Shown: positions 1 through 6,400 of the stretch, piece after piece | Layout: every line of letters starts with the position of its first letter | Position numbering within the stretch: position 1 is the first letter of the stretch | From: an uncultured Spirochaetaceae bacterium | GTDB lineage: Bacteria > Spirochaetota > Spirochaetia > Treponematales > Treponemataceae | Assembly: GCA_902772605.1 (NCBI GenBank) | Contig: CACYBG010000112.1 | Location: 1 to 11,017, forward strand | Length of the DNA: 11,017 bases | Direction: 5' to 3' | The notes under the pieces: model-generated | The model's database searches: none | What the model saw: the letters and a program-made list of their open reading frames with translations, nothing else | Told to the model about the DNA's origin: nothing | Translations under genes and position numbers: made by a program

Positions 1-17
1 CCAGGTATGATTATCAT
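1..17 (-). CDS. Start of an unidentified third gene of the ankyrin/AAA operon (partial)
   Basis: Reading the minus strand away from the AAA gene stop, a strong Shine-Dalgarno (AAGGAGG, complement of 25-31) is followed 7 bases later by an ATG (complement of 15-17). The codons that follow are ATA ATC ATA CCT, giving M-I-I-I-P before the window ends. The good ribosome site, the short 30-base gap and the shared orientation argue for a third gene in the same transcript. Only five complete codons are visible, so no product can be named. Confidence 0.55.
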
Positions 18-47
18 GATTATGCCTCCTTGTTAAAATGCACTCCC

Positions 48-1286
48 CTACTTCGCCAAAAATCCGCCGGAATATTTCTGCATGTGCATCCTTTCCTTAC
101 GGCAATACTCTTCTATCACCGCTGCACTTGGTCTCTTTCCTTCAAGCACCTCGTCAATCTGAATGCGCCTTGCAACGTTTGAAATCTCCTCTGAACTGAG
201 CGAAAACTTGTCGGAAAAATTCGAAGCCGTAGTTTCATCCAGCCAGTCGATTTTGTTCTGCCAGATTTTGAGCTTGGACTCGTCATTCGGTTCCGGGAAG
301 AAAATCTTTCCATAGAAATTGTTGTCGAACGAATCGTCGTAAGCATCACAGATTGCAATCAGTATGCCTGAAAAATTTTCCATGATTTCCTCGAAGTTGT
401 CCTGAACAATCTGCAGTACTGTTTCTAATCCGCTGTCCGGCTTGGAATAACGCTTCTGAAGGAAAATCGATGCACCCTCAAGCACGAATACCGGCTTATG
501 ACGCCCCTCAAGCTTTTCCTTGTCGCAGAATTTCTTGTACGTCAGAAAAAGTGCCTTGATTGAATCCGGATTTTCCATCAACTGACCGGAGACGGTCTTC
601 AGATTGAACGAAAACACGCTCCTTCCCGCCTTTTTTGCAATCGTAAATGCAGCCTGTTTTTTTGCAGTTTTACGCTCACCGGTAAATACGAAGCTTATGC
701 CGGACGGAAGACTCTTTTTCTTGAGTTCATCCTGCTTTGTGGCAAACGACTCATGCTTAAGAAGCTCGGAATATTTTTTGATTCCATCTTCAATCTCTTC
801 GGAAAAGAAAATCGTCCTTTCCTGGATTTTTTCAAACGGAATCAAAAGTTCGTCATCATCATCCTCGTCAAACTGAGGGAAGACAATCTTCGGCTGATTT
901 CCAACCAATGCCCGGCTCACATATTCAGGCACGATATAAAACGATTCGCCGTTTTCAGATTCAACCCTTTTCAGAAGCTTTTTTTCACTGAGAGAAGTCA
1001 AATCATCCCTGTAACGCAGAAGGTAAAGCGGATTGCAGTTCATGAATTCAGGGGACGACAAATCGTAATAAGACACGGGATTTTCACCGCCCTTGAAAAA
1101 AACATAGAATATGCAGCAGAAAATAACCGTCTCTGAATCATCAGTGTCCAGATAGGATTTCAGGATTTTCAGGGAACGGTCGAATTCCTTCGTGCGGTAA
1201 GGCCTGAAACAGCTCCTCCTCAAGATGTTGTAGAGTATGGATACGTGTCTGAGGATTCCGTCCAGTCCCGATATAAAATTGTCCAT
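48..1286 (-). CDS. AAA-fold protein with degenerate ATPase motifs (probable pseudo-ATPase)
   Basis: The protein has 412 residues. Residues 1-130 are helical with a winged-helix-like feel; an acidic run (EDDDDE, 141-146) leads into an AAA-like region at about 195-400. The fold is recognised by its order: a hydrophobic strand then TGERKTAKK where a P-loop should be (198-210), AKKAGRSVFSFNL (218-229), a Walker-B-like strand PVFVLEGASIF (265-275), a sensor-like strand GILIAICDAY (307-316), then KIFFPEPN and LEGKRPS (381-387). The GK[ST] of Walker A is absent, the Walker B acidic residues are reduced to one Glu, and the usual LRRF arginine-finger segment reads NNFYGK. It probably binds a partner rather than hydrolysing ATP. 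It starts 14 bases after the ankyrin gene stop with a GGAGG site, so the two are co-translated. A highly divergent active ATPase is the alternative. Confidence 0.7.
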   Translation of the reverse strand: MDNFISGLDGILRHVSILYNILRRSCFRPYRTKEFDRSLKILKSYLDTDDSETVIFCCIFYVFFKGGENPVSYYDLSSPEFMNCNPLYLLRYRDDLTSLSEKKLLKRVESENGESFYIVPEYVSRALVGNQPKIVFPQFDEDDDDELLIPFEKIQERTIFFSEEIEDGIKKYSELLKHESFATKQDELKKKSLPSGISFVFTGERKTAKKQAAFTIAKKAGRSVFSFNLKTVSGQLMENPDSIKALFLTYKKFCDKEKLEGRHKPVFVLEGASIFLQKRYSKPDSGLETVLQIVQDNFEEIMENFSGILIAICDAYDDSFDNNFYGKIFFPEPNDESKLKIWQNKIDWLDETTASNFSDKFSLSSEEISNVARRIQIDEVLEGKRPSAAVIEEYCRKERMHMQKYSGGFLAK

Positions 1287-1300
1287 TTTCGTCCTCCACT

Positions 1301-2443
1301 CTAAAACTCGTCAGGATGATTCTTATAGTATTCCGCATCATGCTCTTCTGAATCCACAGCCGAAAGCAGCTCCTTGAATTCTTCGCGGGACTTTATCCAC
1401 TCGTAGATTGCAGGATTTTCGTTTGCAGCGGCATAGTGCGTGAAATTCCGTCCCCATAAATCAGTCGTTTCAATAATCGCACCGGCGGCAAGAAGTGCAA
1501 CCAGAACCTCCGGATTTTCGTTGTTTTTCGCCACCCAGAAAATCGGACGGCTTAAATCGGAAGTCTCAAAGTTCGGAGCAAATCCCATGGAAAGGATTTT
1601 TGTCATCACGGCAGGATTCGAATTGCAGCATACGTTGAAGAAAGTCTCCTCTTTCTGAGCGTCCATCATTATCTCCAGGACATTCGGATTCGGATTGTTC
1701 ATGGATGCAAGCTGTAACGGAGACAGTCCCTTTTCATCACAGTCATTTACGCTGAAATAAGTGCAGAGGAACTGAACCATATCCTCGCTTTCGTTCAGTG
1801 CAGCCAGATGAAGAAGGTTTCCACCGCTCGCAGTCTTTGCATTCCAGTCGGCACCGGCTTTCTTGAGTATGCTGATGATGTCGGAATTTTCATTCCAGCG
1901 TGCGGCATTCATTATTGGAGTCCATCCGTCAACGTCCTTTTCCTCCAAATCGAAACCCTTTTTCAAGACGCACTCTATAATAGAAGGATCTTTGTTTTTT
2001 GCGGCTTCAATCAAAAGGGATTCATTTTCGCAGTCCCTTGCCTCCAAATCTGCACCGCAAGCCAAAAGGGTCTCAATCACATCAGGATTTGAAGTGTTCG
2101 AACCGGCAACCAGAAGCGGAGTCGCATCGAATTTGGTCTTGGCCTCTATGTCTGCACCATGGTCAATCAGATACTTTACGATTGCAGGATCTGACATCGC
2201 AGCGGCAAAATGAAGCGGTGTCCATCCGTTTTCCGTGACCAAATCCATCTTATAGTCGCCAAGATTGATTATATAATCCAATATTTCGGTACCCTTGTCC
2301 GCTGAATACATTACGGCTGCAATCAGCACGAATTCCCTGTCCTCTGCATCGAAAGATTCAAAATCCTTGAGCAAAACCTTTACGACCTCAAGGTTTCCGG
2401 CTGATACGGCGGTTTTAAATAAATTTCTGTTTTCTTCGGTCAT
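1301..2443 (-). CDS. Ankyrin-repeat protein
   Basis: The protein has 380 residues with no signal peptide or membrane segment, so it is probably cytoplasmic. Ankyrin repeats run from about residue 5 to 355. The clearest are GWTPLHFAA...IVKYLIDHGADIEA (73-101), ATPLLVAG...VIETLLACGADLEA (107-135), GWTPIMNAA...ISILKKAGADWNA (173-202) and NLLHLAA...MVQFL (209-226). Many repeats carry Asn-Pro or Asn-Glu-Asn before the second helix (NTSNPDV, NENSDI, NPNPNV, NSNPAV, NENPEV, NENPAI), a variant I associate with some bacterial families. The C-terminus is acidic. ATG is preceded by GAGGGGG about 6 bases upstream. It is the first gene of the operon with the AAA-fold protein. Ankyrin repeats bind proteins; the natural guess is that it binds the AAA-fold neighbour or the third product. 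Target unknown. Confidence 0.88.
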   Translation of the reverse strand: MTEENRNLFKTAVSAGNLEVVKVLLKDFESFDAEDREFVLIAAVMYSADKGTEILDYIINLGDYKMDLVTENGWTPLHFAAAMSDPAIVKYLIDHGADIEAKTKFDATPLLVAGSNTSNPDVIETLLACGADLEARDCENESLLIEAAKNKDPSIIECVLKKGFDLEEKDVDGWTPIMNAARWNENSDIISILKKAGADWNAKTASGGNLLHLAALNESEDMVQFLCTYFSVNDCDEKGLSPLQLASMNNPNPNVLEIMMDAQKEETFFNVCCNSNPAVMTKILSMGFAPNFETSDLSRPIFWVAKNNENPEVLVALLAAGAIIETTDLWGRNFTHYAAANENPAIYEWIKSREEFKELLSAVDSEEHDAEYYKNHPDEF

Positions 2444-2537
2444 ACATTCCCCCTCAAGTCAAATTATGCGGACCAAATGCATCTATATAATGTAAAGCAT
2501 TCTTAAAGGCCGAAAATACAAAAGTCCGGCAGAAGTC

Positions 2538-2586
2538 CTAAGGAAACGCAGTTTAATACACGAAGCATTATTCAGTGTTTCCCTAA
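2538..2586. repeat. Palindromic repeat, copy 1
   Basis: An imperfect inverted repeat with arms at about 2538-2557 and 2567-2586 around the central 9-mer ACACGAAGC (2558-2566). The same central 9-mer and similar arms (GGAAC...GATTAAT type) recur at 8801-8836 and, in reverse orientation, at 9868-9913. Arms are more diverged here than in copy 3. It lies upstream of the ankyrin gene, outside any coding region, at the edge of the origin region. No T-run follows, so a simple terminator is unlikely. Confidence 0.75.
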
Positions 2587-2674
2587 TTAAAATTATAAAC
2601 TCTGATTTGTGAATTTCAAACAAAAAAAATGTTTTTGAATGATGGAAGTCTCTGAAATTGACAGCGGTTCCTTA

Positions 2675-2693
2675 GATATCAAAACTGTTACCC
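2675..2693 (-). repeat. Inverted iteron at the left end of the array
   Basis: GATATCAAAACTGTTACCC on the plus strand is the complement of the iteron core GGTAACAGTTTTGATATC. It points opposite to the direct repeats that begin at 2880 and lies 187 bases before the first of them. Confidence 0.85.
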
Positions 2694-2747
2694 TAAAAGT
2701 AAAAAAGCAGGTTGATTTTCAATCCTACTATACATAAATATAGATAT

Positions 2748-2773
2748 AAAAATGTTTACCGTGAAACATTTTT
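2748..2773. other. Perfect 10-bp hairpin in the origin region
   Basis: AAAAATGTTT (2748-2757) and AAACATTTTT (2764-2773) are exact complements around the 6-base loop ACCGTG. The A-runs and T-runs make it terminator-like in both directions, and it could stop transcripts running from rep into the origin. It might instead be a protein site or a single-strand structure used in replication. No gene ends close by, so the role is open. Confidence 0.5.
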
Positions 2774-2879
2774 CTAAAGTTTTTTTCACGCATGCCGATA
2801 AGACCGACCTTACTTTTTGCTTTTGACGGTTATTTTATAGATAAAATCGAATGAAAAAACGCTGAAACATGGAAAACCG

Positions 2880-3569
2880 GGTAACAGTTTTGATATCAAA
2901 AGGCCGTTTTCAGATAATTCATCACCACAAACGACGGCCAAACAGGGGTTTAAGCCATAATCCGAGCGGAAATCACCTGAATCGGGTAACAGTTTTGATA
3001 TCAGCAGGGTGGAAAACATGAAGATTTCCTTGTAATTCCAATAATTCTGGCAAAATCATCACCCAAAACGCACGAAAACACAAATGTCTCCCTTTCATCA
3101 GGTAACAGTTTTGATATCAACGGGTGGATTTCATGGATTGAACGGCTTGAAAGCTCAAATTCTTGACAAAATCGGGTAACAGTTTTGATATCAAAAGGAA
3201 AATTTACAGAAAAACCAAGCTTTGAAAACTCTGTCAAACGCATTTAAGTGAGGGTAACAGTTTTGATATCAGCATTATTAAGGCCAATTGGCGTGAAATC
3301 TTACGGAAAAAGCGGTAAAATCGCCATTTTTCTTGCAAAAACAAGGCCGGTAACAGTTTTGATATCATCCTTTCATGTGAAATTCCATCCACAGGTAACA
3401 GTTTCGATATCATTTTGCACAGAAAAGCTGTGGATTCGGCTCTTCCGGGTAACAGTTTTGAAATGCCATTGTAAAACTCTGCAATTCCTTGAAATATATG
3501 GAATTACGTGTACTTTAAAAAAGACGGGGGTAACAGTTTTGATGTCAATCGGTCACAGTTTTGAAAACT
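2880..3569 (+). repeat. Array of widely spaced 19-bp iterons (replication origin)
   Basis: The unit GGTAACAGTTTTGATATCA is exact at 2880-2898, 2985-3003, 3101-3119, 3175-3193, 3253-3271 and 3349-3367. Near copies are at 3394-3412 (one change), 3448-3466 (AAATGC end) and 3529-3547 (GATGTCA end), and a weaker one at 3551-3569. All point the same way. Start-to-start distances are 105, 116, 74, 78, 96, 45, 54, 81 and 22 bases, much looser than the roughly 20-bp tandem spacing of classical iterons. Copies decay toward the AT-rich stretch. The next gene codes for a RepA-type initiator, the expected binder. Spacers share no sequence with each other. Rep binding is an inference from family and position. 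Confidence 0.88.
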
Positions 3570-3570
3570 C

Positions 3571-3639
3571 TACTATATATACTAATAATTACTAATAATA
3601 TATATAGACTAATAATAAAGAGTCCAAAGCTGTGGAAAA
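3571..3639. other. AT-rich unwinding region with ACTAATAAT repeats and a DnaA-box-like site
   Basis: Positions 3571-3620 are almost pure A/T and contain ACTAATAAT three times (3581-3589, 3591-3599, 3608-3616). Eleven bases after the last repeat's run, TGTGGAAAA (3631-3639) is the complement of TTTTCCACA, one base from the standard DnaA box TTATCCACA. It sits between the last direct iteron and an inverted iteron. This is the usual make-up of a DNA-unwinding element beside initiator sites. Melting and DnaA binding are inferred, not shown. Confidence 0.65.
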
Positions 3640-3649
3640 CCCCTAAATT

Positions 3650-3668
3650 TGATGTCAAAACTGTTACC
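3650..3668 (-). repeat. Inverted iteron at the right end of the array
   Basis: TGATGTCAAAACTGTTACC is the complement of the iteron with one change (GACATCA in place of GATATCA), opposite in direction to the array. It ends 17 bases before the rep stop codon, so the origin is directly downstream of rep. No hairpin terminator is visible between the rep stop and this site, so rep transcripts may run into the origin. Confidence 0.8.
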
Positions 3669-3685
3669 CGACAACGATTATCCAG

Positions 3686-4699
3686 CTAAATGCTTGCCGT
3701 AATCAATGCATAGCGCTTATCATCCTTAAGGATTGGCGTAGGACTCTTGTACAGGGTAACGCCACTGCCATCAGGAGCAATCGTAAATTTGACTTCAGGA
3801 TAGTATTTTTCCTTAATCTGCTTCAATTCATCGATTAAACGCTTATAATTGACCGCTTCCTGGCTTCTGTTCGACGATTCATCCACCGGCATGAACTGTT
3901 CGACCAGATTTTTCCTGGGCACGAAAAGGGGTTCCTTAAGTCCGTTGTTCCTGTAAACAAGCCATGCGTAAAGATCCTTACCGGAAGCACTGGAAATGTC
4001 CTTGTAGACCGCATAATCGATGGGAACCGCATGAGCCTGACAGAATCCAGCAAATTCAGCTGAAAGGATGATTTTGAAACGTCCGAATTTCGTATCGTTT
4101 CCGTCATCCACCTCCATATATTGGACTCCCTCGGTAAAGCGGATGTTTCCTGTGGTACGCGTATTGACCGTTACGTCGCCCTTTGGAGCAGAACCCTTGT
4201 CGTACAGGTCTTCAAAGAGATATGCCGCCTTGACTTCCCTGATGCTCTGTTCGAACATGAACGTCGCGTTGGAAAAACACTCGAGCTGCTCCTTTATGTC
4301 CCCTCCCCTCTGCTTCGGAAGCTGCATTTCCTTAAGTAAATCTGAAAGTGTAGCGTATTCCAGGTAAACTGGAGCGTTTTTTTGCGTTGAAATCACTGCA
4401 TGGGTGGTCAAAAGGCTCAAAAGAAGCCTGCCGTATTTACCGAAAGGCACGTTTTTTGGCGATGTAAGCGTCAGGATGATGCCGTTGCTGCCTTTCCTCA
4501 CGAAAACGGTCTTGTTGACGTTCCTGAATGGAAGGGAAGCTGTCGTAAAGAAGCTGGGTATGTAGCTAATTTGCTTTGTGGACGGTCTGGCGTGCTCTAT
4601 GGCGAACATTTCGTCTATGGATGAGTCTATTGTCGTCGGAGCCTCAGGATCGTTCCAGAGGGCCAATTCTGTCGTTTCAGAGTTTTTTTTGTCTGCCAT
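3686..4699 (-). CDS. repA: Plasmid replication initiator, RepA_C type
   Basis: The protein has 337 residues. The pattern PFGKYGRLLLSLLTTHAV (85-102), followed by a short basic loop, a stretch on a small leading helix (QRGGDIKEQLECFSNATFMF, 130-149), and later AVPIDYAVYKDI...SGKDLYAWLVYR (224-250), matches the plasmid-encoded RepA family (Pfam RepA_C type). These proteins bind repeats at the origin and help load the helicase. The N-terminal 40 residues are polar. It starts 11 bases after the stop of the small partner gene; the only ribosome-site candidate is TAGG at that stop codon, about 10 bases from ATG, so translation may be weak and coupled. The origin repeats lie immediately downstream. 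Codon use looks like its neighbours. Family call is firm; exact incompatibility group is unknown. Confidence 0.88.
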   Translation of the reverse strand: MADKKNSETTELALWNDPEAPTTIDSSIDEMFAIEHARPSTKQISYIPSFFTTASLPFRNVNKTVFVRKGSNGIILTLTSPKNVPFGKYGRLLLSLLTTHAVISTQKNAPVYLEYATLSDLLKEMQLPKQRGGDIKEQLECFSNATFMFEQSIREVKAAYLFEDLYDKGSAPKGDVTVNTRTTGNIRFTEGVQYMEVDDGNDTKFGRFKIILSAEFAGFCQAHAVPIDYAVYKDISSASGKDLYAWLVYRNNGLKEPLFVPRKNLVEQFMPVDESSNRSQEAVNYKRLIDELKQIKEKYYPEVKFTIAPDGSGVTLYKSPTPILKDDKRYALITASI

Positions 4700-4710
4700 A
4701 CGAAACCAGC

Positions 4711-5115
4711 CTATTTGCGGAATATTTCACCGTTATTTGTGATGTAGGCCTTGCCTAATTCTATATCCTGCCTCAAATAAGACATTGCAGCCCGATAGGC
4801 CGTCGCAAGTGAGAAGCCGTTTGAGCAGAAAAGCTTTCGAAGTTCGTTCCTTTCGTCTTCCGTTACGTGTATGCCTATGAGCACGTCTTTGCGCTTCTTT
4901 TCGCCTGATTCAGGGGTAACAGTTTTGATAACAGCAGGTTCTTCCTTTGTTTCCCGCTTTTCTTCGGCTTTAACGGGCATTACCGGGGTGTGTGCGGGTA
5001 TTTCCTTTTCCGCCGGATGTACGACGCCCATGCTGTCAAAGCTGTTCTGCACGCTGGATGCGATTTTTTCTCGCTGAAGTTCGTAAAAAGATGGGTTTTT
5101 TGAGTGAACTGCCAT
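4711..5115 (-). CDS. Small ParA partner, ribbon-helix-helix-like DNA-binding protein
   Basis: The protein has 134 residues. Residues 1-75 are polar, Pro/Glu/Lys-rich and probably flexible. Residues 74-119 have the strand-helix-helix order of ribbon-helix-helix proteins: DVLIGIHV, then TEDERNELRKLFCSNG, then SLATAYRAAMSYLRQ. Its ATG overlaps the parA stop (TAATG, one base shared), with GAGAGG upstream, so it is translationally coupled to ParA. By position it should be the centromere-binding protein that stimulates ParA and binds the heptamers upstream of the operon. The N-terminal arm of such proteins often carries the ParA-stimulating residue. An iteron is embedded in codons 62-68 (VIKTVTP). 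A CopG-like copy regulator is the alternative. Confidence 0.72.
   Translation of the reverse strand: MAVHSKNPSFYELQREKIASSVQNSFDSMGVVHPAEKEIPAHTPVMPVKAEEKRETKEEPAVIKTVTPESGEKKRKDVLIGIHVTEDERNELRKLFCSNGFSLATAYRAAMSYLRQDIELGKAYITNNGEIFRK
4915..4933 (+). repeat. Iteron embedded in the small partner gene
   Basis: GGTAACAGTTTTGATAACA matches the origin iteron at 18 of 19 positions. It is about 1.25 kb from the last good array copy and lies inside coding sequence, 216 bases upstream of the rep start codon. On the coding strand it reads VIKTVTP. The match is too long for chance in a window of this size. Rep bound here could hinder transcription into rep or pair with the origin. Confidence 0.85.
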
Positions 5116-5864
5116 TAGATTAACCTCTCAACAAGTCCCGATATGGCTGCCAGAGTCTCCGGTTTGGTCGAAACAGCCTTATCGAATATGGTCGTATGTA
5201 TGCTCTGGCTCTTTGAGAACGCAGGATCGGTCGGTACGATGATGAAATCGAATTTTCCGTCGGAATTTATGGCGTTAAACGCTTCCAGATATGCACTCTG
5301 GGTCTTAAGTCGCTTATCCTGCTGATTCAGTACGATTTTATGGAAAACGGGCTTCACTCCGTACTGTGCTTCGACCGGTGCAAGGTTTTTAATGAAGATT
5401 TCCCATCCGTCCTTGGAAAATTCATCCAGTTTCAGAACGGGGACAACCTCGTTGCAGCCTATGAATATGGATTTTTCAAACTCGTCGAATGCCGGGGACG
5501 TATCGAATATGCAGTAGTCGAAATGCTTTTCAAGCTCCGGCAGAATCTGCTTTTGGAATTTGAACGGATAGTGCTCGTTTTTGGCGAACTGTTTGAGCGT
5601 TCCCCCTACTCCGAAAGTCGGGATGACGAAGAGGTTTTCTACGTCCGACTGAAATACACATTCCAGGACAGGAACCTTGTCGTAAAGTATGTCTGCAAGT
5701 TCGTGGTCAAAATCATTGAGCAGCCATGAACTTGAGTTTCCCTGAGGGTCACAGTCTATGTAAACGACCTTCTTTCCGCGCATGGCCATTTCAACGGCAA
5801 CCGATACGGATATGCTGGTCTTTCCCGTACCACCCTTCTGCAGGGCGAATGCATATGATTTCAT
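5115..5864 (-). CDS. parA: ParA-family partition ATPase
   Basis: The protein has 249 residues. It shows the deviant Walker A KGGTGKTS (10-17), with the signature first Lys, then VVYIDCDPQGN (33-43) and the Walker B strand YCIFDTSPAF (117-126). Length and motif order fit a short, plasmid-type ParA without an N-terminal DNA-binding domain. Such proteins form ATP-dependent dimers on the nucleoid and move plasmid-partner complexes. I chose the ATG at 5862-5864 because GGAGG lies 5 bases upstream; an in-frame GTG 21 bases further up has no such site and would overlap the promoter. It is first in an operon with the small partner and rep. MinD or other cargo ATPases are unlikely given the neighbours. 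Confidence 0.92.
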   Translation of the reverse strand: MKSYAFALQKGGTGKTSISVSVAVEMAMRGKKVVYIDCDPQGNSSSWLLNDFDHELADILYDKVPVLECVFQSDVENLFVIPTFGVGGTLKQFAKNEHYPFKFQKQILPELEKHFDYCIFDTSPAFDEFEKSIFIGCNEVVPVLKLDEFSKDGWEIFIKNLAPVEAQYGVKPVFHKIVLNQQDKRLKTQSAYLEAFNAINSDGKFDFIIVPTDPAFSKSQSIHTTIFDKAVSTKPETLAAISGLVERLI

Positions 5865-5886
5865 TTTTCCTCCAATTTTTCCCACT

Positions 5887-5915
5887 ATGTTAAGGATTTA
5901 ACGGTTTAATGTCAA
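5887..5915 (-). promoter_or_regulatory. Promoter of the parA operon
   Basis: On the minus strand TTGACA (complement of 5910-5915) is followed by a 17-base spacer and TAACAT (complement of 5887-5892). The -35 is perfect, the -10 matches four of six. Predicted start is near 5880, giving a leader of roughly 16 bases with a GGAGG site. Heptamers lie inside the spacer, so binding there should block the polymerase. Confidence 0.65.
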
Positions 5916-6058
5916 GTTAATATTTTAATAGATGTTAAACGATTAAACGAATATTTAACGATATGTTACTAGATATTTAATGATTTAACTGTTAAACTGT
6001 TTAATGATTAACAATTTGTTAAATGTTGATTAACTGAGTATTTAACTATAGTTTAACG
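5889..6058. repeat. Field of AT-rich heptamers, candidate centromere and par operator
   Basis: TTTAAYG-like heptamers and complements fill 170 bases: TTTAACG at 5897, 5954 and 6052; TTTAATG at 5905, 5976 and 6000; TTTAACT at 5984 and 6041; GTTAAAC at 5934 and 5991; ATTAAAC at 5942; GTTAAAT at 6018; ATTAACT at 6029. Both orientations occur, with back-to-back pairs such as TTTAACT-GTTAAAC (5984-5997) and head-to-tail GTTAAACG-ATTAAACG (5934-5949). Small ribbon-helix-helix centromere proteins of the omega type bind similar unspaced heptads in both orientations. The region overlaps the parA promoter. It is not shown that this is the centromere, but position and repeat form fit. Confidence 0.65.
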
Positions 6059-6060
6059 AA

Positions 6061-6400
6061 AATTGACCTTCGTATCGGGCGATTGGACGTTTTTTTTGGA
6101 AAAAATGCAATCCATATCGACTGAACGCAATGTCCGTTCAAAATCGATTCTCGCGCGTTTGGAGAAAGATTAAAAATCGGCTGATTTTTACCATTAAATC
6201 GTAAATTTTCCGCTTTTCTAAAAATAAATTTGCAGATGTACGGAATTTATATTAAAATTGAATTAACCATAATGTCCAAAATCTCTTGGAAAGTTCTACG
6301 TTTCTCAAAACATGAAATGACAGGCTGGAAGTTCTCATGCTGTTCTGCAGACGTGGGCGTTTCAAGGTGTAGAAAATTCTTATATGTCTTGGAGGTCTGT
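6061..6400. other. Non-coding stretch upstream of the lipoprotein gene
   Basis: I see no credible gene here. An in-frame extension of the next gene is possible but has no ribosome site and no protein-like character. There is a T8 run followed by A6 (6092-6106) that could bend DNA, and an 8-bp hairpin at 6171-6190. A promoter for the lipoprotein gene should lie here; TATATG at 6383-6388 is a possible -10 but lacks a good -35. Confidence 0.4.
6171..6190. other. AT-rich 8-bp hairpin
   Basis: TAAAAATC (6171-6178) and GATTTTTA (6183-6190) pair perfectly around GGCT. It is short, AT-rich and followed by no long T-run. It might insulate the par region from the lipoprotein gene, or be fortuitous. 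Confidence 0.35.

Noticed and set aside
604..1136. Plus-strand frames opposite the AAA-fold gene
   Set aside because: They are shadows with low-complexity (poly-Ser) or unlikely composition, opposite a well-supported gene.
48..1286. Active AAA+ ATPase or protease
   Set aside because: The P-loop GK[ST], Walker B acids and arginine finger are missing, and no protease motif (HExxH or Ser-Lys) is seen.
3248..3595. 115-residue plus-strand reading frame, and minus-strand frames at 2810-3019 and 3001-3243
   Set aside because: Their recurring peptides (VTVLIS, LISKLLP) are just the iteron translated; no ribosome sites and no protein-like sequence elsewhere.
2675..3668. CRISPR array
   Set aside because: Repeats are 19 bp with spacers from a few to almost 100 bases, inverted copies are present, and no cas gene is visible. 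A RepA initiator next door fits iterons far better.
5865..5885. GTG start adding seven residues to ParA
   Set aside because: The ATG at 5862-5864 has GGAGG close upstream, and the longer form would begin near the predicted transcription start.
6230..6400. Upstream ATG start for the SUMF1-fold protein
   Set aside because: The extension would bury the signal peptide, has no ribosome site, and the ATG at 6401 has GGAGG and a classical lipoprotein leader.
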